A DNA stretch of 64,000 nt from Flavobacterium collinsii (GCF_902804485.1 NZ_CADCST010000148.1:37887-101886), one strand, 5' to 3'; counted from the stretch's first letter, positions 50,548 through 59,605 are shown. The notes: a model not told the origin generated them from the letters alone. Numbers and translations are program-made.

Positions 50548-52176
50548 ATGAAAAAAATTACACTTGTTTTTTTGCTTCTTTTTAGTATTTTTTCTTATGG
50601 TCAGTTTAATGTTAATGTTACTAACATGACTGTTAATAACACAAATGCTACGGCAATAAATTTCGGGACTAATATATCCCAAGTCAATATAGCTTTAACT
50701 GTAAATATTAGTGCGGGTTCAATACCTAGTGATAGTGCCCCTGGTAGTGTAAATGTATATTACAAAAGGAATTCTTCATTATCAGCATCGCCAATTAGTC
50801 CTTCTGGAGGGAATGGAGGGCAAGTCTTTTTTTTAGGGGGGTATAGTGCGATAAGGAGCTTTCAGCTTGCATTAAATGCATCTGAATTTGATAACACAGA
50901 TGGATTCTTATACGTAGAGTATAAGAGTTATTCAGGAGTATCTTATACAAGCAATAAAATAAATGTTACGAAAGCGACTACTACAACTCCTACTACACCA
51001 ACAACTCCTAACTCTAATTGGAATATTATTAGTTTTGATTATCTTTTTAGTCAATTTAACTTAACTATTAATGAAGGTGAGTCGGTACCTCTTATAGTTG
51101 GTACCGATGCAGACCAAATTTTAGGGAAGTTATATCAGAGATATAGTTATAGTTATCAATGGAGTAAAGAAACAGGTGGTGGGGTATTTGTACCTATTGA
51201 AGGAGCAACAAGTATGCACTACTATCCACAAGAAGTTTTGGTAACTACGAAATTTAAAAGAACGGTAACGTATCATCATTACGGTATTACTAGTACAGTT
51301 GATAGTAATGTGAGAACTGTTACTGTAAATCCAGCACCAGAATTAAAGAACAATTCAATTACATTAAATGGCTCAATTATTAGTGGTAGTCTGCCAACAG
51401 GTGGGCTTGGTCACTATGAGTACTCTTGGATGTTATTGGGGGCTGAAGACCCTTATACTTTTCCGGAAACAGGTAAGGATTTAGAACTTTCTGAAAGTCT
51501 TTATAATTATTTACTTTGGTATCCCAATGCATTTATAAAAAGATTTATAAAATCAGGAAGTCAAACTATTGTTAGCGGAAGTGTTAAAGTGCCTCCTATT
51601 TCTTTGCCTGTTTTGGAAATACAAAATAATACAATTGCAATTAATGGATATCAAGTAACGGGAAGCCAGCCGACAGGCGGTGGCGGCGACTATAGATACT
51701 CATGGTTTTTGGGTAGTCAAGAAGATCCGATTTGGTTTGAAGAAACTAGTAAAGATTTAAATCTGGCACCTTATTTCCGTGCTATTTCAATTTTGCAGAC
51801 TGATCCTTCTGCGATGTTAGTTAGAATTGTTAGGTCAATAAAGAGTTCGACAAGTAACAAAATAAACTTGTATGGAGTTTCTGCACTTAAAAAACAAAAT
51901 TTAAGAACTTTATCAGAAGAGGATTCGATATTGGTATATCCAAACCCAACAACCGAAGTTGTGAATTTTGTTACTAATTTTTCAACCAATAAAGAAATTG
52001 AAATAGTAGTTTATTCTGAAACAATACGAAACGAAAAATCAGTTTTTAAAGGCACTGTGACACCAAATCAGGTGGTAAGCTGGAATATTCCTTCGGGTTA
52101 TGCAAAAGGAATTTACTTCTACAAAATCCGTTCAGGGAATGAAGAAATTAAAACAGGTAAAATTATAGTTCAATAA
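50548..52176 (+). CDS. T9SS type A sorting-domain protein with two internal repeats
   Basis: 542 residues. Signal peptide MKKITLVFLLLFSIFSYGQ; a beta domain to ~145; a Thr/Pro linker (TTTTPTTPTTPNSN); a middle region with two homologous repeats (NNSITLNGSIISGSLPTGG at ~268 and NNTIAINGYQVTGSQPTGG at ~363, each followed by YxYSW and an acidic-Pro motif). The C-terminal ~80 residues (VYPNPTTEVVNF ... GIYFYKIRSGNEEIKTGKIIV) form a type A sorting domain for type IX secretion. It starts 78 nt after the HmuY stop without its own -7 box, so read-through from the heme operon is possible. Confidence 0.88.
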   Translation: MKKITLVFLLLFSIFSYGQFNVNVTNMTVNNTNATAINFGTNISQVNIALTVNISAGSIPSDSAPGSVNVYYKRNSSLSASPISPSGGNGGQVFFLGGYSAIRSFQLALNASEFDNTDGFLYVEYKSYSGVSYTSNKINVTKATTTTPTTPTTPNSNWNIISFDYLFSQFNLTINEGESVPLIVGTDADQILGKLYQRYSYSYQWSKETGGGVFVPIEGATSMHYYPQEVLVTTKFKRTVTYHHYGITSTVDSNVRTVTVNPAPELKNNSITLNGSIISGSLPTGGLGHYEYSWMLLGAEDPYTFPETGKDLELSESLYNYLLWYPNAFIKRFIKSGSQTIVSGSVKVPPISLPVLEIQNNTIAINGYQVTGSQPTGGGGDYRYSWFLGSQEDPIWFEETSKDLNLAPYFRAISILQTDPSAMLVRIVRSIKSSTSNKINLYGVSALKKQNLRTLSEEDSILVYPNPTTEVVNFVTNFSTNKEIEIVVYSETIRNEKSVFKGTVTPNQVVSWNIPSGYAKGIYFYKIRSGNEEIKTGKIIVQ

Positions 52177-52259
52177 GAATACATTGAGCCAATTAGGCTC
52201 CATTCACTTTAAAATTTAGTTAATCATTAACTTTGTTTTTTTTATTTTTTTTTTTGATC

Positions 52260-52292
52260 AAGAGGCTGGATTCGTTCAGCCTCTTTTTTTTG
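52260..52292 (+). terminator. terminator of the T9SS cargo gene
   Basis: AAGAGGCTG / CAGCCTCTT (perfect 9-bp stem, 8-nt loop) followed by T8. Confidence 0.88.
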
Positions 52293-52338
52293 TATTATTT
52301 TAATGTTAAAAAGAACCTAGAAATTAATTGTTTAATTC

Positions 52339-52346
52339 TATCTTTG
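52339..52346 (+). promoter_or_regulatory. -7 element of the O-acylation operon
   Basis: TATCTTTG followed by CC, 82 nt before the GTG start of the first SGNH gene. The leader therefore runs past an ATG at 52385 that is in another frame. Confidence 0.55.
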
Positions 52347-52427
52347 CCCGTACTTTTTTATAAGGAATTAGTAGGAATTTTGAAATGAAATTTTTAACGA
52401 ATCCTTTCTTCAAATTTATTATTACGA

Positions 52428-53912
52428 GTGAATACAAAATCTTACTTCTTTCAGTCTTTTGCAATTGTGGCATTGGCATTCATCGCTTTCATTGGATTTA
52501 AGCAAATCTTGCCCGACAAAATTTTTTCGGATAGTAAAGTAAATTCTAAAAACGTACTTATCGATAGTCTGCTTTTGGAGTCAGTCGCAAATGATTCTCT
52601 GGAACAGGATGGAGACAGTCTGACTGAAGAGGAGAAAAATGAAATGAGGGAGAAGATTGTTTTTGACGCTTCAGAAGGAATTGAGTTTCCATCGGAAACT
52701 TTCGATAACTATAAAGGATATCAATACCTGATTTCTTTTTACGAAAAATTATACCAGCTTGAAAAAAATCCGCAAGCCAAAGTCAGAATTGCCTACTACG
52801 GAGATTCCATGACTGATGGTGATTTAATTGTGCAGGATGTTCGTGCCAATTACCAGGAGCGTTTTGGTGGAAGCGGAGTTGGTTTTGTTTCTATTAATTC
52901 AGAATCTGCTGCGTCAAGAGGTTCAGTGAAGTCTTCGGCTTCCAAGAATTGGAAAATGCAATCGTATCTAAACGTAAAACATCCAACGAGTCCATTTGGA
53001 GTAAACGGGCATGTGTTCTTTGCAAATGATAAATCAAATACAACCTGGGTTCAATATGAAGCCGGTTTGAATAAATATGCAACTACTTTAGACAATCCAA
53101 CATTGTATTATGGAAGGGGATCTAAAAAAGGAAATGTAAATTTCATAGTAGGAAGAGATACATTGCGCAAAAGCCTTGTTCCAAGCAATCTGATCAATAC
53201 ACTGAAAGTAACTTCAGGAAGTATAAAAGCATTCAAGGCTAACTTTATTCATGCCGATTCGATTCCAATTTACGGATTTAATTTTGATAACGGAAGCGGA
53301 ATTCACGTAGACAACTTCTCACAAAGAGGGAACTCAGGTTTGCCGATTTCTATGTTTAATGCCAATGTAATGCAGGGATTCAATAACAGTTTGAAGTATG
53401 ATTTGGTTATTTTGCATTACGGAACCAACGTTTTAAATTACGGAACCAAGAATTACAATTGGTACCAAAGAGGTATGACCAAAGCCGTTAATAAAATTAA
53501 GGAATCTTTTCCGGGAGTTTCTATTTTGATTATCTCGACCGCAGATAAATCGACCAAATACGATTTGGAGATGAAAACCGATTCGGCTGTTGTTCCATTA
53601 ATGAGAGCGCAAAAAAGATACGCTCTTGAAACCGAATCTGGATTTGTGAATTTGTACACCTTAATGGGAGGTGACGGTTCTATGGTGAAATGGGTAGACG
53701 AATCTCCGGCAAAAGCCAATAAAGATTACACGCACTTTAACCAACGTGGAGCAAAAGCTATTGGTAAATTATTATACGATCAATTAAATAAAGGATACGA
53801 GCAATATAAAGTATTACGAGTAAATAGAGAAACTGATGCGACTAAGCGGAAAGCAGTCAGAAAAACTAATGCAGATTCCGTAGCTGTAAAAACAGATAGC
53901 GTAGATGAATAG
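52428..53912 (+). CDS. membrane-anchored SGNH/GDSL hydrolase-family protein
   Basis: 494 residues from a GTG start (NTKSYFFQSFAIVALAF follows; no in-frame ATG is available before the membrane segment). After the anchor (~8-25) comes an acidic linker. The SGNH fold then has Ser ~127 in YYGDSMTDGD (block I), HYGTNVLNYG (~328, block III) and DYTHFNQRG (~432-440, Asp-x-x-His of block V). These proteins deacylate or transfer acyl groups on glycans in the periplasm. It overlaps the next SGNH gene by 8 nt and stands with a MBOAT, so O-acylation of a surface polysaccharide is likely. Confidence 0.87.
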   Translation: MNTKSYFFQSFAIVALAFIAFIGFKQILPDKIFSDSKVNSKNVLIDSLLLESVANDSLEQDGDSLTEEEKNEMREKIVFDASEGIEFPSETFDNYKGYQYLISFYEKLYQLEKNPQAKVRIAYYGDSMTDGDLIVQDVRANYQERFGGSGVGFVSINSESAASRGSVKSSASKNWKMQSYLNVKHPTSPFGVNGHVFFANDKSNTTWVQYEAGLNKYATTLDNPTLYYGRGSKKGNVNFIVGRDTLRKSLVPSNLINTLKVTSGSIKAFKANFIHADSIPIYGFNFDNGSGIHVDNFSQRGNSGLPISMFNANVMQGFNNSLKYDLVILHYGTNVLNYGTKNYNWYQRGMTKAVNKIKESFPGVSILIISTADKSTKYDLEMKTDSAVVPLMRAQKRYALETESGFVNLYTLMGGDGSMVKWVDESPAKANKDYTHFNQRGAKAIGKLLYDQLNKGYEQYKVLRVNRETDATKRKAVRKTNADSVAVKTDSVDE

Positions 53913-55326
53913 ACTAATTATTTTCTTTTGTTGTCTTTTTTTCTCAACAAACGATAAAACACCAAAAACAGATCCAATTCCAATTCCACAAAATATGATT
54001 CATAAAGTCGATACAGCAGCTGTTGATTCTTTTTCGGGAGACAGAATCTATAATGCAGAAGTTCTGGTGCCGTTTTTTTTGAAATTAAAGTCGAGCGAAA
54101 CTCAAAATAGTCAAAAAATTAATATTGTTCACATAGGAGATTCTCATATTCAGAGTGATTTAATGACAAATGAGATTAGGAAAAACCTGCAACAAAAATT
54201 TGGTAATGGCGGTCGCGGACTTGTTTTTCCGCATCAGCTGGCCAAAACAAACGGTTCTTATAACGAGCGGTTCCGTTCGAACAGAGGATGGGAAAGTTAT
54301 CGAAACATTCACCCTTTCAAAAATGTTCCGGTTGGATTAAGCGGAATTGCACTTTGGAGAGACAATGGCGGTTTTACGCTTGAGCTGAATATTAAAGATG
54401 CAGCGTATAATTTCAATACCATTAAGATTATTACGCCTCAGAATCAGAATATGTTTGATTTGGCAACATCTTCTCAGACCAGAACAATTCAGTCTACAGA
54501 GCGAAAGGTGATCACGCATAAAATCAAAAAAGGGGAGGCTATTTCTACAATTGCAGACAAGTACAATGTTTCGGTGGCCGATATCAGAAGAGATAATCAT
54601 CTAAAGTCTAATAATATTCGGGCGGGACGAACACTGAAAATCAGAACCAACGAAACCAAACCCAGAAATATTACGAGTTCCGAATTTGTTCCGCTAAATC
54701 TGGAGTCCGATTCGTTTACTCATTATTACAATTCTGAAAAGACACTGAATCGTATTTTTTTGCTTCCAAATAAAGAGGCATCAAAGTATGAACTGAACGG
54801 GATAGTTTTGGAAAAAGATACCCCGGGTTTAATCTACAGTAGTATCGGCGTCAACGGAGCGAAGTTTTCTGATTATAATAAATACCCATTATTTTTTGAA
54901 CAACTAAAAGCGCTGCATGCCGATCTTATGATTTTGTCGTTAGGAACAAACGAAAGTTACGATCACATGGAGGCTTCGGCTTATATAAAGGAACTGCGTG
55001 ATTTTATAAAAAATGTAAAAGAACAAAATAGTAAGGTTTCTATCATTGTAATGACTCCGCCTCCGTCTTTACTTAAAGCGAGGAGGCCTAATGTTTATGT
55101 TCGCGATTATGCAAAAAGTATTATTGAAATTGCAAAGACAGATGGTTTTGCCGTTTGGGATTTATACGACGAACTTGGAGGGATGGATGGAATCCGGGGG
55201 TTAAAATCTGCAGGATTAATTGGGCCGGATTGGGTTCATTATTCTAAAAAAGGATACGAAAAACAAGGAAACTTGTTTACAGAAGCATTTTTAAAAGCAT
55301 ACGATAATTTTAAATTAAAGAATTAA
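53905..55326 (+). CDS. SGNH-family protein with LysM domain inserted between catalytic blocks
   Basis: 473 residues with a short signal (MNRLIIFFCCLFFSTN). Block I Ser ~78 is in HIGDSHIQSD. A ~46-residue LysM domain follows at ~202-248 (KIKKGEAISTIADKYNVSVA ... NIRAGRTLKIR), then LSLGTNESYDH (~347) and DWVHYSKKG (~441) restore the SGNH fold. So the LysM interrupts the fold rather than standing at an end. LysM would hold the enzyme to peptidoglycan or another GlcNAc glycan. It overlaps its upstream neighbour by 8 nt and is followed directly by the MBOAT gene. Confidence 0.85.
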   Translation: MNRLIIFFCCLFFSTNDKTPKTDPIPIPQNMIHKVDTAAVDSFSGDRIYNAEVLVPFFLKLKSSETQNSQKINIVHIGDSHIQSDLMTNEIRKNLQQKFGNGGRGLVFPHQLAKTNGSYNERFRSNRGWESYRNIHPFKNVPVGLSGIALWRDNGGFTLELNIKDAAYNFNTIKIITPQNQNMFDLATSSQTRTIQSTERKVITHKIKKGEAISTIADKYNVSVADIRRDNHLKSNNIRAGRTLKIRTNETKPRNITSSEFVPLNLESDSFTHYYNSEKTLNRIFLLPNKEASKYELNGIVLEKDTPGLIYSSIGVNGAKFSDYNKYPLFFEQLKALHADLMILSLGTNESYDHMEASAYIKELRDFIKNVKEQNSKVSIIVMTPPPSLLKARRPNVYVRDYAKSIIEIAKTDGFAVWDLYDELGGMDGIRGLKSAGLIGPDWVHYSKKGYEKQGNLFTEAFLKAYDNFKLKN

Positions 55327-55327
55327 G

Positions 55328-57013
55328 TTGATTACAATTGATAGCATAAATAATTGGTTTATTCAGAATTTTGGCGAAGTTACTTTAGAGCAGGCCAAAA
55401 GTTGGTTTATATACAATCCTGAAGAAAAATTACTCTTTAACACTGGTTTGTTCCTGGGACTATTTCTCGTTTTTTATTTTGTGTATGCTTTTTTACGCAA
55501 AACATTTTATTTGAGATTAACATACGTCATTCTCTTTTCGCTTTTCTTTTATTACAAGTCAAGCGGTATTTACTTTTTACTATTACTACTTTCGTCTGTT
55601 GTTGATTATGGTCTTAGTCAGATTATTTATAGAGAAGCAAAAGACAGTACAAAGAAAATTTACTTGGTGATCAGTGTAATCCTGAATCTGGGATTATTGG
55701 GGTATTTCAAATACATGAACTTCATGATTGTTACTTTCAATGATATGTTTCATGGGAATTACGAACTTCATGATATCTTTCTTCCGGTTGGAATCTCATT
55801 TTATACCTTCCAGTCGATGAGTTATATTATTGAGATTTATCGTGAAGAAATTAAGCCAACCAAAAACTACATCGAATACTTGTTTTTCGTTTCGTTTTTC
55901 CCGCAGCTGGTAGCTGGGCCAATTGTTAGAGCAAAAGACTTCCTGCCGCAGATTTATCAAAAATTAAACCTGACCAAGGAAGATGTAAACAACGCTTTGT
56001 TCCTGATTATTGGCGGATTGATTAAGAAAACCGTAATTTCAAATTACATCTCCATAAACTTCGTCGATCGTGTTTTTGATACACCGATGAATTATACCTC
56101 GTTCGAAAATTTAATGGCTTCTTATGGATACGCTATTCAGATTTATTGCGATTTTTCAGGATATTCAGACATGGCAATCGGAATCGCTTTGCTGTTAGGA
56201 TTTAAATTGCCGGCCAACTTTAGAACACCTTATAAGTCAACTTCTATTACAGATTTCTGGAGAAGATGGCACATTTCATTATCGACCTGGCTGAAAGACT
56301 TCTTATACATTTCTATTGGAGGAAACCGTGAAGGAACATTTGCGGGGTTTTTGTTCCCGAGTTTATTCTTCTTTGGATTGCTCCTTTGGGGGATTTCAAA
56401 CATAAACGAGAGTTTTATTCCGTTAGGAATAGCGATTGGTGCAATAGTCCTTTTTTGTCTGACATTTTTACTTTCGAAGAAGAAAAACCAAACTCTGGTT
56501 ACCAATTTTAATTTGTTTACCACCATGCTTTTGGGTGGATTGTGGCATGGAGCCGGTGCGCAATTTATCGTTTGGGGAGCATTACATGGTTTGGCATTAG
56601 CGGTTCATAAAATTTTCATGGAATTTTTTCCGTCCAAAAAAGATGGTAAAGGTCCCGGATTTTTATGGAAATTCTTTTCAATAATCGTTACGTTCCATTT
56701 TGTTGTATTTTGTTGGATATTTTTCCGTGCCAGAGATTTTGAAACAGCCTTGCAGGTAATCAATAATATTGGTCAGTTAACATTCGAGCCTGAGAATTGG
56801 CAGGCAATCGTGTTAGGATATAAAAATGTATTTTTATTAATGCTTTTCGGATACGTGTGGCACTTCTTACCGGAAGTGATTACTTCTAAAATGAAATTGG
56901 TCTTTGATAAAACACCACTGATTGGAAAAGCAATCATACTAGGATTTGTATATTGGATTGTTTACGCAACAGCAGTTGCAGGTTCACAGCCGTTTATTTA
57001 TTTCCAATTTTAA
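55328..57013 (+). CDS. MBOAT family O-acyltransferase (AlgI/DltB-like)
   Basis: 561 residues from a TTG start (ITIDSINNWF follows), 2 nt after the previous stop; no ATG lies before the first membrane segment. About ten to eleven membrane spans. DFWRRWHISLSTWLKDFLY (~312) and LLGGLWHGAGAQFIVWGALH with the catalytic His ~405 mark the AlgI/DltB/PatA type. The MBOAT moves acetyl groups from a cytoplasmic donor across the membrane, and SGNH partners such as AlgJ/AlgX complete the transfer. Here both SGNH genes are coupled to it. The target glycan is unknown; a polysaccharide cluster lies at 0-4 kb. Confidence 0.9.
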   Translation: MITIDSINNWFIQNFGEVTLEQAKSWFIYNPEEKLLFNTGLFLGLFLVFYFVYAFLRKTFYLRLTYVILFSLFFYYKSSGIYFLLLLLSSVVDYGLSQIIYREAKDSTKKIYLVISVILNLGLLGYFKYMNFMIVTFNDMFHGNYELHDIFLPVGISFYTFQSMSYIIEIYREEIKPTKNYIEYLFFVSFFPQLVAGPIVRAKDFLPQIYQKLNLTKEDVNNALFLIIGGLIKKTVISNYISINFVDRVFDTPMNYTSFENLMASYGYAIQIYCDFSGYSDMAIGIALLLGFKLPANFRTPYKSTSITDFWRRWHISLSTWLKDFLYISIGGNREGTFAGFLFPSLFFFGLLLWGISNINESFIPLGIAIGAIVLFCLTFLLSKKKNQTLVTNFNLFTTMLLGGLWHGAGAQFIVWGALHGLALAVHKIFMEFFPSKKDGKGPGFLWKFFSIIVTFHFVVFCWIFFRARDFETALQVINNIGQLTFEPENWQAIVLGYKNVFLLMLFGYVWHFLPEVITSKMKLVFDKTPLIGKAIILGFVYWIVYATAVAGSQPFIYFQF

Positions 57014-57031
57014 AGAAGGATTGATAATCTC

Positions 57032-57100
57032 GCAAAGACGCAAAGTCGCAAAGTTTTTTTCTTACTTATAGATTTAAACTTTGCGACTTTGCGTCTTTGC
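57032..57100. repeat. perfect 25-bp inverted repeat built from GCAAAGNC words
   Basis: Arms at 57032-57056 and 57076-57100 are exact complements (GCAAAGAC, GCAAAGTC, GCAAAGTTT in succession) around a 19-nt loop. They lie directly behind the MBOAT stop. There is a T-run right after the left arm rather than after the hairpin, so it is not an ideal terminator. The word series is typical of dispersed flavobacterial intergenic repeats. Confidence 0.75.
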
Positions 57101-57162
57101 AAGCAAAAAAACTTCGCGCACTTTACGGTAAAATCAAAACGCTCTTTGTCCTTAAATAAAAA

Positions 57163-57193
57163 TTGCCTGAAATGTCTAATTAGATTATCTTTG
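57163..57193 (+). promoter_or_regulatory. ffh promoter (-33 TTG, -7 TATCTTTG)
   Basis: TTG at 57163-57165 and TATCTTTG at 57186-57193, 20-nt spacer, 22 nt before the ffh ATG. Confidence 0.65.
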
Positions 57194-57215
57194 CACTTCA
57201 AATAAAGAAAAAAGT

Positions 57216-58568
57216 ATGTTTGATAATTTAAGTGATAAGTTAGATAAAGCCTTCCATATATTAAAAGGACACGGTAAAATTACAGAAGTAAACGTTGCCG
57301 ATACTTTAAAAGAAGTTCGTCGTGCCTTACTTGACGCCGATGTTAACTTTAAAATTGCTAAAGATTTTACAACCAAAGTAAAAGAAAAAGCAATTGGTCA
57401 GGATGTTTTAACCACGCTTCAGCCAGGACAATTGTTGGTTAAGTTGGTTAAAGATGAACTTACCGAATTAATGGGTGGTGATGTTGCCGGTGTTAATCTT
57501 TCCGGGAATCCTTCAGTTATTTTAATGTCAGGACTTCAGGGTTCGGGAAAAACTACCTTCTCAGGAAAACTGGCCAATTTCTTAAAGACAAAGAAAAATA
57601 AAAATCCACTTTTAGTAGCGTGTGATATCTACCGTCCTGCGGCGATAAATCAGTTACATGTTGTGGGAGATCAAATAGGTGTTGAGGTTTACTCAGAGCC
57701 GGAGAATAAAAATCCTGTTGAAATTGCTCAAAACGCAATTAAACATGCAAAAGCAAACGGTTTTAATGTCGTGATCGTCGATACGGCAGGTCGTTTGGCA
57801 GTAGATCAGGAAATGATGGATGAGATTGCTCGTGTTCATAAAGCAATTCAGCCACAGGAAACCTTGTTTGTTGTGGACGCCATGACAGGGCAAGATGCTG
57901 TAAATACAGCTAAAGCCTTCAATGATATTCTGAATTTTGATGGAGTTATTTTAACAAAATTAGACGGTGATACACGTGGTGGAGCTGCAATTTCGATTAA
58001 ATCGGTTGTAAACAAGCCAATCAAATTTGTAGGTACAGGTGAGAAGATGGAAGCAATTGATGTTTTCTATCCGGATCGTATGGCCGAGCGTATCTTAGGT
58101 ATGGGTGACGTTGTGTCGCTTGTAGAAAGAGCGCAGGAACAATTTGATGAAGAAGAAGCCAGAAAACTTCAAAAGAAAATCGCTAAGAACGAATTTGGTT
58201 TTGATGATTTCCTTACGCAAATTCAGCAAGTGAAGAAAATGGGTAATATGAAAGATCTGGTTGGAATGATACCGGGGGCTTCAAAAGCCATGAAAGATGT
58301 AGAGATAGAAGATGATGCGTTTAAACATATTGAGGCAATCATCCACTCGATGACCCCGATAGAAAGAAGCAAACCTTCGATTATCGACGTAAAAAGAAAA
58401 GCCAGAATCGCTAAAGGTTCCGGAACCAAAGTCGAGCAGGTGAATCAGTTAATGAAGCAGTTCGACCAAATGAGTAAGATGATGAAGATGATGCAGGGTC
58501 CGGGCGGAAAAAATCTGATGAAGATGATGGGCGGAATGAAAGGAATGCCGGGAGGAATGCCGAGATAA
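57216..58568 (+). CDS. ffh: signal recognition particle protein Ffh
   Basis: 450 residues. The N domain is followed by the GTPase G domain with SGLQGSGKTTFSGKL (G1), DTAGRLAVDQEM, TKLDGDTRGGAAIS and GTGEKMEAIDVF. The methionine-rich M domain ends in MMKMMQGPGGKNLMKMM and a Gly/Met/Pro tail. It binds signal sequences on the ribosome together with 4.5S RNA and docks with FtsY at the membrane. Monocistronic with its own promoter. 4.5S RNA was not identified in this window. Confidence 0.96.
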   Translation: MFDNLSDKLDKAFHILKGHGKITEVNVADTLKEVRRALLDADVNFKIAKDFTTKVKEKAIGQDVLTTLQPGQLLVKLVKDELTELMGGDVAGVNLSGNPSVILMSGLQGSGKTTFSGKLANFLKTKKNKNPLLVACDIYRPAAINQLHVVGDQIGVEVYSEPENKNPVEIAQNAIKHAKANGFNVVIVDTAGRLAVDQEMMDEIARVHKAIQPQETLFVVDAMTGQDAVNTAKAFNDILNFDGVILTKLDGDTRGGAAISIKSVVNKPIKFVGTGEKMEAIDVFYPDRMAERILGMGDVVSLVERAQEQFDEEEARKLQKKIAKNEFGFDDFLTQIQQVKKMGNMKDLVGMIPGASKAMKDVEIEDDAFKHIEAIIHSMTPIERSKPSIIDVKRKARIAKGSGTKVEQVNQLMKQFDQMSKMMKMMQGPGGKNLMKMMGGMKGMPGGMPR

Positions 58569-58571
58569 AAT

Positions 58572-58627
58572 AAAAAAGTTTCAAGTTTAAAGTTTCAAGT
58601 TATGAAACTAAAACTTGAAACTTTTTT
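58572..58627 (+). terminator. ffh terminator built from GTTTCAAG words
   Basis: Arms AAAAAAGTTTCAAGTTT (58572-58588) and AAACTTGAAACTTTTTT (58611-58627) pair perfectly over 17 bp; the loop itself contains further GTTTCAAG and TGAAACT words. A second hairpin GTTTCGC / GCGAAAC follows at about 58648. Confidence 0.75.
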
Positions 58628-58697
58628 GATTAATATAAATATATGTTTCGCTTTTAATGCGAAACTTGAAACTTTAAATCTGAAACTAAAATAAACA

Positions 58698-59582
58698 ATG
58701 CAACTACTAGACGGTAAAAAAACAGCTGAAGACATTAAAAACGAAATTGCAGCCGAAGTTCAATCGATAAAAGACGCCGGAGGGAAAGTGCCTCACTTGG
58801 CAGCAGTAATCGTTGGAACTGATGGAGCAAGTTTAACTTACGTAGGAAGTAAAGTGAGATCTTGCCAGCAAATAGGCTTTGATTCGACTTTGGTGAGTTT
58901 ACCCGAAACAATTACTGAAACAGAACTACTGGAAAAAATTAAAGAACTGAATGAAGATGATAACCTGGATGGTTTTATTGTTCAGTTACCTTTGCCAAAA
59001 CACATCAGCGAGCAAAAGATTCTGATGGCTATCGATCCGGATAAAGATGTGGATGGTTTTCATCCTGCTAACTTTGGAAAAATGGCTTTAGAGATGGATA
59101 GCTTCATTCCTGCAACACCATTCGGAATTATGCAATTGTTGGAGCGTTACAACATTGAAACTGCAGGAAAACACACTGTTGTTATTGGTAGAAGTCATAT
59201 CGTTGGCCGACCAATGAGTCTTTTAATGAGCCGCAAAGGAAATCCGGGAGATTCGACGGTTACGCTAACACACAGCAGAACTCAAAACATCGAAGAATAC
59301 ACCAGAAGTGCCGATATTATTATCACTGCATTAGGAGTTCCGAATTACTTAAAAGCCGACATGGTAAAAGATGGAGTAGTGGTAATTGACGTTGGTATTA
59401 CAAGAGTTGAAGATACTTCAAATCCAAAAGGTTATGTTATTACCGGTGATGTTGATTTTGACGGTGTAAGTAAAAAATCGTCATTTATCACACCTGTTCC
59501 AGGTGGAGTAGGACCAATGACAATTGCAATGCTACTTAAAAATACACTTTTAGCAAGAAAGATGCGAAGCGCTAAAAATTAA
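58698..59582 (+). CDS. folD: bifunctional methylenetetrahydrofolate dehydrogenase/cyclohydrolase
   Basis: 294 residues. TYVGSKVRSCQQIGF holds the catalytic Tyr-x3-Lys, GFIVQLPLPKHI and IDPDKDVDGFHP the folate site, GRSHIVGRPMSLLM the NADP-binding turn, and TPVPGGVGPMTIAMLL the C-terminal signature. FolD interconverts 5,10-methylene- and 10-formyl-tetrahydrofolate in one-carbon metabolism, in the cytoplasm. No -7 box is evident in the repeat-filled gap behind ffh, so some read-through from ffh may supply it. Confidence 0.96.
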   Translation: MQLLDGKKTAEDIKNEIAAEVQSIKDAGGKVPHLAAVIVGTDGASLTYVGSKVRSCQQIGFDSTLVSLPETITETELLEKIKELNEDDNLDGFIVQLPLPKHISEQKILMAIDPDKDVDGFHPANFGKMALEMDSFIPATPFGIMQLLERYNIETAGKHTVVIGRSHIVGRPMSLLMSRKGNPGDSTVTLTHSRTQNIEEYTRSADIIITALGVPNYLKADMVKDGVVVIDVGITRVEDTSNPKGYVITGDVDFDGVSKKSSFITPVPGGVGPMTIAMLLKNTLLARKMRSAKN

Positions 59583-59605
59583 TAGTGTAGAAATAAATTT
59601 TATAT

